DNA of 64,000 bases from CAYPNF01 sp964411985 (GTDB lineage: Bacteria; Verrucomicrobiota; Verrucomicrobiia; Limisphaerales; J093), in assembly GCA_964411985.1 (NCBI GenBank), contig CAYPNF010000024.1, forward strand, positions 1 to 64,000. The letters run 5' to 3'. Below, piece by piece: positions 29,062-37,963 of this stretch; position 1 is the stretch's first letter; the number at the start of each line of letters is the position of its first letter. The notes below the pieces were generated by a model. The model did no database searches. It was not told the DNA's origin and saw only the letters and a program-made list of their open reading frames with translations. The translations under genes were made by a program, and so were the position numbers.

Positions 29062-30099
29062 GTGAAATCGATGGTAAGTGGATGGGTGCGACTCAAGAGA
29101 GGGTGGAGAGCGGCAGAGCTCCTGCCCCAAGGAGCTTTGCTCGGGCTGGCGTTCAGCAGCCTTTTCATCGCAGGCTGTTCACCAGAGCCCTCGAGTGCCT
29201 TTCAAGGGTACCTCGAAGGCGAATACGTTTATGTGTCTTCGCCCCTGTCGGGTGTCATCACCTCACGGCCGGTGGACCGCGGGGCTACCATCAAGAAAGG
29301 GGACTTGGTATTCGTGCTGGAGCAGGACGCGGAGCTAGCAGGACTGAAAGAGGCCGAAGACCGGTGCGCTCAGGCCTCCTCCAAATTGGACAACCTTCGC
29401 AAAGGCAAGCGGCCTAGTGAGGTTGCCTCCGTCCAAGCACGACTCGAGCAAGCCCGTGCCAACCTGGCGTTGTCGGAACTCACCCTGGAACGACGCAAAC
29501 AACTGAAACAGGATGGGGTCATTTCGCAGGAGGAATGGGACGTGGCGCTGCGACAGAAGGATTCCAATGCGGCCCTGGTAAGTTCGCTGGAATCCGATCT
29601 GGAGACATCACGACTCGGGGCAAGAGAAGACGAGATCAAGGCGGCGGAAGCGGAACTCCAAGCCGCACAGGCGCTCCGGACGAAAGCCAAGTGGGTAGTA
29701 GATCAGAAGACCCAGCGAGCGCCGGTCGATGGATACATCCAGGAAACCATGTACCGGCCTGGCGAATGGGTCGCGGCGGGGAGTCCGGTCCTCTCGCTCC
29801 TTCCCCCCACCAGCCTCAAGGTTCGCTTCTTTGTGCCGGAGCCCCGCCTGAACTCCGTGACGGTGGGGGCCTCGGTGCAGATCGCGTTGGACGGGCGAAA
29901 GGAGACGGTGGAAGCTAAGGTCAACTACATTTCCCCCCAGGCGGAGTTCACGCCGCCGGTCATTTACAGCCGGGAGACCCGCAGCAAACTGGTTTTCATG
30001 GTGGAAGCCGCCCTTGCGCCCGAGTGGGCGGGCAAGCTCAACCCAGGGCAACCGGCCGATGTGCGGCTCAAGGCTGGCCAACCGGTCGACAAACCATGA
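29062..30099 (+). CDS. HlyD-family membrane fusion lipoprotein
   Basis: A 345-residue periplasmic adaptor. The N-terminus is a lipoprotein signal (LGLAFSSLFIAGC, cysteine at about residue 39). Next come a biotinyl-lipoyl half motif (VYVSSPLSGVITSRPVDRGA), a long coiled-coil hairpin (about 90-205, Glu/Ala/Arg-rich), the second lipoyl half (RAPVDGYIQETMYRPGEWV) and beta-barrel domains. The layout resembles YbhG of E. coli. It would bridge the inner-membrane ABC exporter that follows to an outer-membrane channel, which is not encoded here. Its stop overlaps the start of the ATPase gene (ATGA), giving translational coupling. Confidence 0.9.
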   Translation: MKSMVSGWVRLKRGWRAAELLPQGALLGLAFSSLFIAGCSPEPSSAFQGYLEGEYVYVSSPLSGVITSRPVDRGATIKKGDLVFVLEQDAELAGLKEAEDRCAQASSKLDNLRKGKRPSEVASVQARLEQARANLALSELTLERRKQLKQDGVISQEEWDVALRQKDSNAALVSSLESDLETSRLGAREDEIKAAEAELQAAQALRTKAKWVVDQKTQRAPVDGYIQETMYRPGEWVAAGSPVLSLLPPTSLKVRFFVPEPRLNSVTVGASVQIALDGRKETVEAKVNYISPQAEFTPPVIYSRETRSKLVFMVEAALAPEWAGKLNPGQPADVRLKAGQPVDKP

Positions 30100-31073
30100 G
30101 GCACCCTCCCGCTTCAGAGGGTCCATCCCACTCCATGGTAAAACCCGGCACCGACGCGGGTTCGGCGATCGATGTTCGAGGGATCACCAAACGATTCGAC
30201 CAACGGGTGGTGGTGAACCAGATTGATATCGAAGTGCGCCGGGGAGAAATCTACGGTTTTCTAGGCCCCAACGGCAGCGGAAAGACCACGTTCCTGCGCA
30301 TGCTCTGCGGGTTGCTCACCCCCGATGCCGGAGCAGGCCACTGCCTTGGGCTGGACATTCTGACCCAGTCCGCGGAGATCAAGAAGCAGGTGGGCTACAT
30401 GACCCAGAAGTTCAGTTATTACGAGGATCTCACGATCGAAGAAAACCTGGATTTCGTGGCAAGGATCTATGGTATTGCGGAGAGGCGTAAAGCGGTGACC
30501 CAAAGTCTGGACCGTCTGGGATTGGGAGGAAGGAAAAGCCAGTTGGCGGGGACTCTCTCCGGAGGATGGAAGCAAAGGCTAGCCTTGGCCGCCTGCATGA
30601 TCCACAAGCCACAGCTTCTGTTGCTGGACGAACCAACGGCGGGGGTGGACCCCAAAGCACGGCGCGAGTTTTGGGAGGAGATTCACCTGCTGGCGGCGGA
30701 AGGGCTGACCGTCATGATCACCACCCACTACATGGATGAGGCGGAGCGCTGTCATCGACTCGCCTACATCGCCTACGGCAATTTGCTCACACAAGGAACG
30801 GTCGCAGAAGTAGTCCAAGGCTCGGGTCTTTTCACCTGGCAGGTATGGGGACCGGAACTGCCCACCGTGGCGCGCAGGCTGCGTAACCAGCCGGGTATCG
30901 AGCAGGTGGTGGCCTTCGGAAACACCCTCCACGTGAGCGGTCATGATCAGCAGACGCTGGTCGCCAGTTTGAAACCCTGGACGGAGCCTCCCTACCGAGC
31001 ACAGGCAATCGAGTCAGGTCTGGAGGATGTCTTCATCGGGCTCATGGATTCGGCGCGAGACAACTTCTCCTGA
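30096..31073 (+). CDS. ABC exporter ATP-binding protein
   Basis: A 325-residue ATPase. Walker A is GPNGSGKTT, the signature is LSGGWKQR, Walker B is LLLLDEPTAGVDP and the switch histidine lies in TTHYMDEAERC. The last ~90 residues match the C-terminal extension found in YbhF/CcmA-like exporter ATPases. The ATG at 30096 overlaps the stop of the fusion-protein gene; an alternative ATG lies at 30135. The protein would energise the permease encoded after a 181-base gap. YbhF has two ATPase halves, whereas this one has a single half. The cargo is unknown; drugs or lipids are typical. Confidence 0.9.
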   Translation: MRHPPASEGPSHSMVKPGTDAGSAIDVRGITKRFDQRVVVNQIDIEVRRGEIYGFLGPNGSGKTTFLRMLCGLLTPDAGAGHCLGLDILTQSAEIKKQVGYMTQKFSYYEDLTIEENLDFVARIYGIAERRKAVTQSLDRLGLGGRKSQLAGTLSGGWKQRLALAACMIHKPQLLLLDEPTAGVDPKARREFWEEIHLLAAEGLTVMITTHYMDEAERCHRLAYIAYGNLLTQGTVAEVVQGSGLFTWQVWGPELPTVARRLRNQPGIEQVVAFGNTLHVSGHDQQTLVASLKPWTEPPYRAQAIESGLEDVFIGLMDSARDNFS

Positions 31074-31092
31074 GCCGTAACAATTCAATGAA

Positions 31093-31248
31093 GAACAGGA
31101 GTCAGCGGAGACAGCAGAGATCGGGCTTGAGCGATCTGACGATCGAGATGGACGTATCACTTTCACCGTCCAGTGAACGCTTGGACGGACCGCGAGGAGC
31201 GATTCTGACTCCTTCTGACGGCTCTGCTCTCTCTGCTGCCTCCTGTTC
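31093..31248. repeat. imperfect inverted repeat inside the ABC operon
   Basis: Two 27-base arms (31093-31119 and 31222-31248) are inverted copies that match at 24 positions; each is a GAACAGGAG-type run of AGCAGAG-like units. Between them lies a second small hairpin, CCGTCCA/TGGACGG. The element fills the gap between the ATPase and permease genes and ends 6 bases before the permease start. It looks like an intergenic repeat insertion of the kind scattered through related genomes, which is inference. Confidence 0.55.
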
Positions 31249-31254
31249 AACTGC

Positions 31255-32409
31255 ATGGACACGGCTGAGATGAAACACCGGGAATTCCATTTTCACCGAT
31301 TCTGGGCCATCGTCTGCAAGGAGTTTATCCAGATGCGACGGGACCGGCTCACCTTTGGCATGATGGTGGGGATCCCGCTGCTGCAGTTGGTGCTGTTCGG
31401 ATTCGCCATCAATTCGGATCCCAAGCACTTGCCCACAGCCGTACACATTCAGGATCATAGCGTGTTCTCCCGGACATTGGTGGAAGTGCTGAGGCAGAGC
31501 GACTATTTCGCTATTGTCCAGGTGACGGAGAGCGAGGAGGAAGTGCAGCAGATTCTTGCCAAAGGCAAGGTCCAGTTTGTGATCCACATTCCCGAGCAGT
31601 TCGAACGACGCCTACTCCGCGGAGAACGGCCTGCCCTGCTCGTGGAAGCGGACGCTACAGATCCCATGGCCACGGGAAATGCCCTGTCGGCAGTCAATCA
31701 GTTGGCAGGAAACGCCTTGGATCGGGATCTGAAGGGACCGCTGCGTCGCCTGCAAGCCCGGCCCGGCCCGGTGGAGATCCGGTTGCATCGGCATTATAAC
31801 CCGGAAACCATCTCCCAGTACAACGTGGTCCCGGGTCTCATGGGGGTGGTACTCACCATGACGATGGTCATCATTACCTCGTTGGCCATCACGCGGGAGC
31901 GGGAACGAGGCACGATGGAGAACCTTCTTTCCATGCCCACCCGCCCAGCCGAGGTCATGATCGGGAAGATTATCCCCTACATCATGGTGGGATACATTCA
32001 GGCCACCCTGATCCTGCTGGCAGCGAAATTCCTGTTTCAGGTACCCATTGTCGGGAGTGTCCCGCTGTTGTTCACGGTGATGTTCCTTTTCATCACGGCA
32101 AATCTGTCGGTAGGGATCACCTTCTCCACCATCGCCAAGAACCAATTGCAGGCAGTGCAGATGTCGTTCTTCTACTTTCTGCCCAACATTCTTTTGTCCG
32201 GTTTCATGTTCCCATTTCGAGGAATGCCGGACTGGGCTCAATACATCGGACAGATCCTTCCCCTCACCCATTTTCTGCGGATTGTAAGGGGGATCCTGCT
32301 CAAGGGAAATGGTTTGTTGGAGATCCTGCCGCACATGGGGCCACTCTGCCTTTTCATGGTGGTGGCGCTCGCGGTCGGGATCAAACGCTACCGTGAAACG
32401 TTGGATTGA
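31255..32409 (+). CDS. ABC-2 family exporter permease
   Basis: A 384-residue ABC-2 permease of the YbhR/YbhS kind. One membrane helix near residues 35-55 is followed by a long extracytoplasmic domain (about 60-185) and five C-terminal helices, including the ITRERERGTMENLLSMP loop typical of the family. It completes the exporter with the lipoprotein and the ATPase. E. coli has two different permeases in the ybh operon; only one is here, so a homodimer is expected. The ATG at 31255 lies just after the inverted repeat; an ATG at 31270 (MKHREFHFHRF) is also possible. Confidence 0.88.
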   Translation: MDTAEMKHREFHFHRFWAIVCKEFIQMRRDRLTFGMMVGIPLLQLVLFGFAINSDPKHLPTAVHIQDHSVFSRTLVEVLRQSDYFAIVQVTESEEEVQQILAKGKVQFVIHIPEQFERRLLRGERPALLVEADATDPMATGNALSAVNQLAGNALDRDLKGPLRRLQARPGPVEIRLHRHYNPETISQYNVVPGLMGVVLTMTMVIITSLAITRERERGTMENLLSMPTRPAEVMIGKIIPYIMVGYIQATLILLAAKFLFQVPIVGSVPLLFTVMFLFITANLSVGITFSTIAKNQLQAVQMSFFYFLPNILLSGFMFPFRGMPDWAQYIGQILPLTHFLRIVRGILLKGNGLLEILPHMGPLCLFMVVALAVGIKRYRETLD

Positions 32410-32453
32410 TGAAGACCCTCCGGGCGGGTATGCTGGAGATCGAATAGCTGTTC

Positions 32454-32873
32454 ATGGAAACACCATCGGAAGTGCGACTGGACAAATGGCTTTGGGCCGT
32501 GCGGGCGTTCAAGACCCGCTCTCTGGCCATCACCGCCTGCAACGCCGGCCACGTGAAGATCGAGGGCCAGCGCGTCAAACCAGCACGGACCGTTCGCCTC
32601 GGCGAAAGCATCACGGTGCAGGTCGGGGATATTTGTCGCACTTTGAAGGTGCTTGCCCCGCTGGAGAAGCGAGTGAGCGCGCAGAAAGCGAAGGAGTTCA
32701 TGGAAGATCTCACTCCTGCCGCCGAGTACGAGAAACAGAAGGCAGCGCACTTCGCCCCCATGGTGGAGTGGCCTAAAGGTAAGGGGCGTCCTACCAAGCG
32801 GTCCAGACGGCTGCTGCATCGGTTCTCGCTGGATGCAGGGTCGGGGGAGCCTTTCGATACCAACCAAGGATGA
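32454..32873 (+). CDS. S4-domain RNA-binding protein, Hsp15-like
   Basis: A 139-residue protein with an N-terminal S4 domain (VRLDKWLWAVRAFKTRSLA, then GHVKIEGQRVKPARTV) and a basic C-terminal tail (GKGRPTKRSRR). This is the pattern of HslR/Hsp15, which binds 50S subunits carrying stalled nascent chains and helps recycle them. Its stop overlaps the start of the RecD-like helicase (ATGA), so the two are translationally coupled. The function is transferred from the family; the coupling to a helicase is not usual in E. coli. Confidence 0.85.
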   Translation: METPSEVRLDKWLWAVRAFKTRSLAITACNAGHVKIEGQRVKPARTVRLGESITVQVGDICRTLKVLAPLEKRVSAQKAKEFMEDLTPAAEYEKQKAAHFAPMVEWPKGKGRPTKRSRRLLHRFSLDAGSGEPFDTNQG

Positions 32874-35155
32874 GTTCGCCGCGTCGAGCACCAGGCAACC
32901 GCGAACTCCGCTTCTCGCGGCCGCCTTGGGCCAAGCCCAGGAAACCCGCCGTACCCCAGGCACCGCCGGGCACCCCGGAGACGCTGGCGGGATTGATCGA
33001 GCGCGTGACTTACTTCAACGAGGAAAACGGCTTTGCGGTTCTGAAAGTCAAGGCCAAGGGATTCCGCGACTTCGTGACCGTGGTGGGGAATCTTCCTTCG
33101 GTCAGTGCGGGTGAATGGATTCATGCCGAAGGCCTGTGGGTCCAGGACCGGGAACACGGGCAGCAACTGAAAGCCACGCTCCTCACCAGCACCCCGCCTA
33201 CCACCCTGGAAGGAATCGAGAAATACCTAGGCAGCGGGATGGTAAAGGGTATCGGGCCCGTGTACGCCAAGAAACTCGTCGGCAAGTTCGCAGACCGCAT
33301 CTTCGACGTCATTGAGAACAACAGCGCCCGGTTGGAGGAGATCGAGGGGATTGGGCCCAAGCGACGGCATCGCATCAAGGACGCATGGGCGGAACAGAAG
33401 GTGGTCAGGGGCATTATGGTCTTCCTTCACTCGCACGGGGTGGGGACCAGCCGAGCGGTGCGGATCCATAAGACGTACGGAAACGAAGCCATCGAGAAGG
33501 TCCGCACCAATCCGTACATCCTCGCGCGGGACATTCCCGGCATCGGTTTCAAGACGGCTGATGAAATTGCGCGGAAGTGCGGCATTCCCTTCGACTCGTT
33601 GGAACGGGTCAGCGCCGGACTCAGCTACGTGTTGCAGCAAGCTTCGGGGGAGGGACATTGTGCCTTACCCGTGGAACTACTGAAGGAGGAGGCGGGAAAA
33701 CTGCTGGCCGTGCCGGAGACCATTATCAACCAAGCCCTCGAGCGAACCGTGCAGCATCAGGAGGTGGTCCTCGACCCGATCGATGGCCAAACCCTCGCCT
33801 TTCTCCCCCACTTGAAGAATGCCGAAGAGGGCATTGCCGCGAGGCTGGGGGGGCTGTTGCGCGGAACTCCCGGCTATCCAGCCATCAACCTTACCAAGGC
33901 TGTGCCCTGGTGTGAAACCAGGACGGGGAAGACGCTGGCTCCCAGCCAGCGCGACGCCTTGAGTAAAGCTCTGACGCATCGACTGGTGGTGATCACCGGC
34001 GGTCCCGGCGTGGGCAAAACCACCCTGCTCCAGACGATTCTGATGGTGCTCGAGGCTAAGAAGGTACGCTGTCTGTTATGTGCCCCAACCGGTCGCGCAG
34101 CGAAGCGACTCTCTGAGGCCACCGGCCTGAGCGCATGCACGATTCACAGACTTTTGGAGGCTCAGGGAGGCAGCGGCCGTTTCCAACGCAACGAAGCGTC
34201 TCCGTTGGATTGCGACCTGCTAGTGGTGGACGAGGCCTCCATGGTGGACATTCCACTGATGCATCACGTTCTTCGCGCTCTGCCTCCGCGCGCTTCATTA
34301 CTCCTGGTGGGGGACGCCGACCAACTGCCTTCGGTCGGCCCGGGCGCGGTGTTGCGGGATTTGATCCAATCAGGCGTAATCCCGGTGGTCCATCTCACGG
34401 AAGTGTTCCGCCAAGCGGCCGAAAGTCGGATCATCACGACGGCGCACGCGGTGAACGAGGGACGGTTTCCTCCTCCGCCTCCGGCGGGGCAAGAATCCGA
34501 TTTCTATTTCCTGGAACGTCAGGAACCGCCGGAGATCGTCTCCGGCCTGGTCGACCTAGTGCAACGGAGGCTGCCGGCCAAGTACCGTCTGGACCCGATG
34601 CGGGATATCCAAGTCCTGTGCCCGATGAACCGGGGCTCGCTGGGGGTTCGCGAACTGAATGTGGCGCTGCAAAACGCTCTGAATCCGGACCGCGATGGGC
34701 TGGCTTCCGTCTCCCGGTTCGGATGGCATTTCCGCAAAGGCGACCGCGTGATGCAGGTAGAGAACAACTACGACAAGGAAGTGTTCAACGGGGACATTGG
34801 CCGCATCGTGGACGTGGATGAGGTAGAGCAGGAAATCACCGTCGAGTTCGATGGACGCAAGGTGTTGTACGAGTTCGGCGAACTGGACGAATTGGTGCTG
34901 GCTTACGCGGTCACCATTCACAAATCCCAAGGCTCCGAATTCCCGGCGGTAGTCATGCCCCTGGCCATGCAGCAGTATCTGCTGCTGCAGCGCAATTTGA
35001 TCTACACGGGCATCACCCGCGGCCGAAAGCTTGTGGTGCTCATCGGCCAAAAGAGAGCGCTCGCCATGGCGGTGCGCAACGATAAGACCGAGCGACGCTT
35101 CTCGGGTCTGCTGCACCGGCTTCGCCAACTCGCGATTAGCCGGGCTGCCGATTAA
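32870..35155 (+). CDS. recD2: RecD2-type ATP-dependent DNA helicase
   Basis: A 761-residue superfamily-1 5'-3' DNA helicase. After a Pro/Arg-rich start it has an OB-like N-terminal part, a helix-hairpin-helix region (GMVKGIGPVYAKKLVGKFAD, then IEGIGPKRRHRI), the Walker A motif VITGGPGVGKTTLLQTI with Lys383, Walker B VVDEASMVD, the GDADQLPSVGPG motif and the C-terminal UvrD_C_2-like motif YAVTIHKSQGSEFP. The long N-terminal region marks RecD2, which works outside RecBCD in replication-fork repair. No recB or recC is near. It is co-translated with the S4 gene. Confidence 0.93.
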   Translation: MSSPRRAPGNRELRFSRPPWAKPRKPAVPQAPPGTPETLAGLIERVTYFNEENGFAVLKVKAKGFRDFVTVVGNLPSVSAGEWIHAEGLWVQDREHGQQLKATLLTSTPPTTLEGIEKYLGSGMVKGIGPVYAKKLVGKFADRIFDVIENNSARLEEIEGIGPKRRHRIKDAWAEQKVVRGIMVFLHSHGVGTSRAVRIHKTYGNEAIEKVRTNPYILARDIPGIGFKTADEIARKCGIPFDSLERVSAGLSYVLQQASGEGHCALPVELLKEEAGKLLAVPETIINQALERTVQHQEVVLDPIDGQTLAFLPHLKNAEEGIAARLGGLLRGTPGYPAINLTKAVPWCETRTGKTLAPSQRDALSKALTHRLVVITGGPGVGKTTLLQTILMVLEAKKVRCLLCAPTGRAAKRLSEATGLSACTIHRLLEAQGGSGRFQRNEASPLDCDLLVVDEASMVDIPLMHHVLRALPPRASLLLVGDADQLPSVGPGAVLRDLIQSGVIPVVHLTEVFRQAAESRIITTAHAVNEGRFPPPPPAGQESDFYFLERQEPPEIVSGLVDLVQRRLPAKYRLDPMRDIQVLCPMNRGSLGVRELNVALQNALNPDRDGLASVSRFGWHFRKGDRVMQVENNYDKEVFNGDIGRIVDVDEVEQEITVEFDGRKVLYEFGELDELVLAYAVTIHKSQGSEFPAVVMPLAMQQYLLLQRNLIYTGITRGRKLVVLIGQKRALAMAVRNDKTERRFSGLLHRLRQLAISRAAD

Positions 35156-35301
35156 CGGCGAAGGTGCTTCCGGGCAAAGAGTCCGTATGCGAGATTAGCG
35201 GCCCGTCCTCCTGCGAATTCTCCGTCCGGATCCGCCCACTTGTCGTCAGCCGCACTCGCGGTGTAAACCGCTCGGGGAGTGGTGAGGGAGATCATCGCAG
35301 C

Positions 35302-36525
35302 TCAGGTCGAGAGGGGCCGGAAACTCGAGACATCCAATTCCTTCCCGTCCAAGGCTTGGATGGTAAGTTTCAGCTCCTGCGCGGAGGCGTGTCCACGAAG
35401 CAGAGTGGCTTTGTCCAACTCTGGTCCTCCGCCGATGATCTGGACATAAGGACATTCCGCCGTCCCGGGAATCCGAGCCCATCGGTGCATGTGGCCGGAG
35501 AGGATGGCCTGAACCTGCCAGCGCACCAGGGACTCATGCCAGGCATCGCGAGCTCGGCGGCTAAAGAGATCGAAACCGCCGTTGTCATAGTCGACGGCCA
35601 TCTCGGTTTTCGCCCGTAAAGGGATGTGGCAAAAGGCGAGTCGGTAGGGAGCACTCTTGATCTCGGGCCGTTGGATTACTTCGGCCAGCCAGCGTTTTTG
35701 TTCCTGGATCAGAGGCTCAAAAGCAGCCAGACCTCGGAAGGTGGGGTGCTGATCGGGCTTGTCTTCCCCGGTATCGAGGAGAATCACTGCCAGGGGACCG
35801 CTTCGAAAGGCACAGAAGGGACGTCCACCTGGGAAATCGACAAAACTCTCCAGCCGGTTGGCATAAAGCCCGCGCACATCATGATTGCCGCGGCAAAGCA
35901 GCACCGGAGGACCTTCAGCAAGGTTCGCGCCTTGTGGATGCACATACAGACCCGGCAGTACGTCCGCCTTTTCGGCATTATTGCTGAGATCGCCATTCCA
36001 CACCAGGAAGTCCGCCTGCGCCGCCGCGGTCAGCGAATGCAGTTTCCGAATCGTCTCCGCACGGTCATGGGTGTCGTTCCACATGACGAAGCGCGTCTCA
36101 GCCGCGCCAGGATTGAGGGTTCGCAACGAGTAGACCGGAGAAGCCACCGGTTCGCCCCCGTTCATCGAGGCCGTCACGGTGCGCCAGTAGTAGCGAGCGC
36201 CCGGTTTCAAGCCCTGCAGCCGGACCTTGAGCACACGCTCGTCATGGGGAACGAAACCAAAAGGGTCGGAGCGGCACACTTGGCCCAGTTGTTCCGATTC
36301 ACCGTACTCAACCCATCCACGGGCCAGGCTGCGGACGGTCCAGACCACGGTTGCGCCAGTATCAGTTGGCGCATAAACGACCGGGGTACCGTCCACCAAG
36401 GGGAGGTCGGAGGGAGCACCCGCAGTGTTGGTTTGTGTAAAGGCTCCGGCAAATGGGGAACTGAAGGCCACCGCGGCGCCTGCCAACCCCGTCGTCGTCA
36501 GAAAACGTCTCCGTTGCATGGCCAC
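35302..36525 (-). CDS. Tat-exported metallophosphoesterase
   Basis: A 407-residue calcineurin-like phosphoesterase. The N-terminus is a twin-arginine signal (QRRRFLTTTGLAGAAVAF). A fibronectin-like domain at about 55-135, as in purple acid phosphatases (LKPGARYYWRTVT), comes before the metal-binding domain, whose motifs are present: MWNDTHDR, VWNGDLSNNA, LCRGNHDVRG, and GHMHRW near the C-terminus. The protein should hydrolyse phosphate esters in the periplasm after folding in the cytoplasm. No Pho-box-like repeat was noticed upstream. The gene stands alone. Confidence 0.88.
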   Translation of the reverse strand: MAMQRRRFLTTTGLAGAAVAFSSPFAGAFTQTNTAGAPSDLPLVDGTPVVYAPTDTGATVVWTVRSLARGWVEYGESEQLGQVCRSDPFGFVPHDERVLKVRLQGLKPGARYYWRTVTASMNGGEPVASPVYSLRTLNPGAAETRFVMWNDTHDRAETIRKLHSLTAAAQADFLVWNGDLSNNAEKADVLPGLYVHPQGANLAEGPPVLLCRGNHDVRGLYANRLESFVDFPGGRPFCAFRSGPLAVILLDTGEDKPDQHPTFRGLAAFEPLIQEQKRWLAEVIQRPEIKSAPYRLAFCHIPLRAKTEMAVDYDNGGFDLFSRRARDAWHESLVRWQVQAILSGHMHRWARIPGTAECPYVQIIGGGPELDKATLLRGHASAQELKLTIQALDGKELDVSSFRPLST

Positions 36526-36585
36526 CCAAGCAACAGCGGATCCCCGAAAGATTCAAGCTGGAAAAGAAGCAGACAAGCAGGTCAA

Positions 36586-36614
36586 CACCACGAATAGCAC
36601 GAATCACACAAATG
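36586..36614. repeat. short tandem 9-mer intergenic repeat
   Basis: Three degenerate 9-base units of the type CACGAATAG, CACGAATCA and CACAAATGG stand in tandem in the gap upstream of the phosphoesterase. It resembles the CACGAAT-type intergenic repeats common in some verrucomicrobial and planctomycete genomes (from memory). No function is implied. Confidence 0.5.
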
Positions 36615-36659
36615 GGGGAACGTATCAGACACCCGATTTCGGCTTGCCCAATGTCCACT

Positions 36660-36890
36660 TCACAGCAACTGGCTCAGGAAGGTCTTCGACGGGACCACTA
36701 CGGGTTGTCTGATCTGAAAGCAATCGGCCGCCTCGAACGGAAGCGAAAAGACGACCTGAAAAGCGTGTGGCGCAACGGCCTGCCCCTGGAAATAGCCCAA
36801 CCATGGGGAAAGATGGGTTTCGCTCATCTTGACCTCAACCAAGAACCATGGTTTCCGGTCGCGCACCACGAGGAAAACTTGCCAAATGCC
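36660..36890 (-). pseudogene. C-terminal remnant of a DUF4143-type AAA ATPase
   Basis: On the minus strand about 75 codons read like the end of an ATP-binding protein of the DUF4143 group: WQVFLVVRDRKPWFLVEVK, then a segment with HAFQVVF, and a final PVVVPSKTFLSQLL. In intact proteins of about 380 residues this forms the nuclease-like C-terminal domain, so the ATPase part is missing. The frame begins without a plausible start, and the 5' side runs into the unknown plus-strand gene. It marks past rearrangement in this accessory stretch. Identification is from memory of the family. Confidence 0.6.
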
Positions 36891-37963
36891 GCCTCTCAGG
36901 AAAGACTCCGTTCGTGACCAGGAAGAACGCTCCTCAACCACCTCAAGTTCCATCGGCGCTGTGGCGAGAACTCTGCCAGGCGGCGGTTGAGTTTCAGATC
37001 CTGGCCCCTTGGCGATGGATGGACGACCAGCATGTCCTCGGTATCAACAGTGATCACGGGCTGCGCTTGGTCAGTGTCATGGGCAACATCAGCGAAGTGT
37101 TTGGCTTGGTCAGTTATCAGGGCACCCAAGGGGCCAATCTACTTGTGCGCTTGCTGCGCAGGGAATTCGGACCTGAAGCTCAGGATGTGATATACTACCA
37201 GGACGCCTTGCTGGTCGACCTTGTGCCTCGCCACGAACTGCGCAAGGAGGATCGAGCTATCCTGGAACAAGCGCAGTTCAAGCCTGCATCCAGCAAGCCC
37301 AAACGCTTTCCCAAGTTCGTCAGCTACAAGCCCGGCTATTTGCCATGGTTCCCCAACGAGGCGGAGGTCCGCTGTCTGCTCGACGACCTGCAAAAGGTGA
37401 TTCGCTTCGCCCACCTGCTCAAAGACAACCCTAACTTTCGCGGTTCGCATCCCGTAGGTGAGTTTCCATTCTTCCCGAATTCGGTCACCGAACCTCTGAC
37501 CCTGGCTCAGTTTGATTGGCAACCCATCTCTCCCACCCCGCTACGGCTCGATCCTCCCATTGATCCCAAGAGCCTCGGTTTGGAGGGGAAGGTCCGACAT
37601 CCTCAATCGGGAGCCGCCACCTGGGAATTGGCGGCATTCTACTCCAACATGTCCATCAGCCAAGGGCCTCGGCCGTATTGGCCCAAGATGGCGCTCGCGG
37701 TGGAGAGCAAGACCGGAATGGTCCTGGGTTATCATCTGGGCGATCCAGAACACACGATGGCGGACGTGGCGGCGGGAGTGCTCCTGAAATCCATCGAGAA
37801 AACCGGAGGTGCGCCGGCGACCCTCCATGTGGACAGTCTATCGCTGTTTCGATCCCTGCAACCACTCGCCGAAGCCCTGGGGACAAAGCTGGTGCAGACC
37901 CAGTCACTCCCCATGTTGCGGGAAGCCCGCCAATCCCTGGAGGCCTACAACCGGGGGATGTGA
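36848..37963 (+). CDS. uncharacterised protein, possibly DUF7309/DUF6930
   Basis: A 371-residue soluble protein with no signal peptide. The N-terminal part, from about residue 37 (ALWRELCQAAVEFQILAPWR through VMGNISEVFGLVSYQG), resembles DUF7309, and the C-terminal part (about 275-365, YWPKMALAVESKTGMVLGYH, then LHVDSLSLFRSLQPLAEALG) resembles DUF6930; both are recalled, not searched. The middle is rich in Pro and Phe. No catalytic motif is obvious. The ATG at 36848 overlaps the remnant on the other strand; a GTG at 36914 would begin nearer the conserved part. It stands alone, followed by a long repeat. Confidence 0.6.
   Translation: MVSGRAPRGKLAKCRLSGKTPFVTRKNAPQPPQVPSALWRELCQAAVEFQILAPWRWMDDQHVLGINSDHGLRLVSVMGNISEVFGLVSYQGTQGANLLVRLLRREFGPEAQDVIYYQDALLVDLVPRHELRKEDRAILEQAQFKPASSKPKRFPKFVSYKPGYLPWFPNEAEVRCLLDDLQKVIRFAHLLKDNPNFRGSHPVGEFPFFPNSVTEPLTLAQFDWQPISPTPLRLDPPIDPKSLGLEGKVRHPQSGAATWELAAFYSNMSISQGPRPYWPKMALAVESKTGMVLGYHLGDPEHTMADVAAGVLLKSIEKTGGAPATLHVDSLSLFRSLQPLAEALGTKLVQTQSLPMLREARQSLEAYNRGM

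Noticed and set aside
36612..36917. 101-codon plus-strand frame over the ATPase remnant
   Set aside because: The opposite strand carries recognisable DUF4143-type sequence, so this frame is its shadow.
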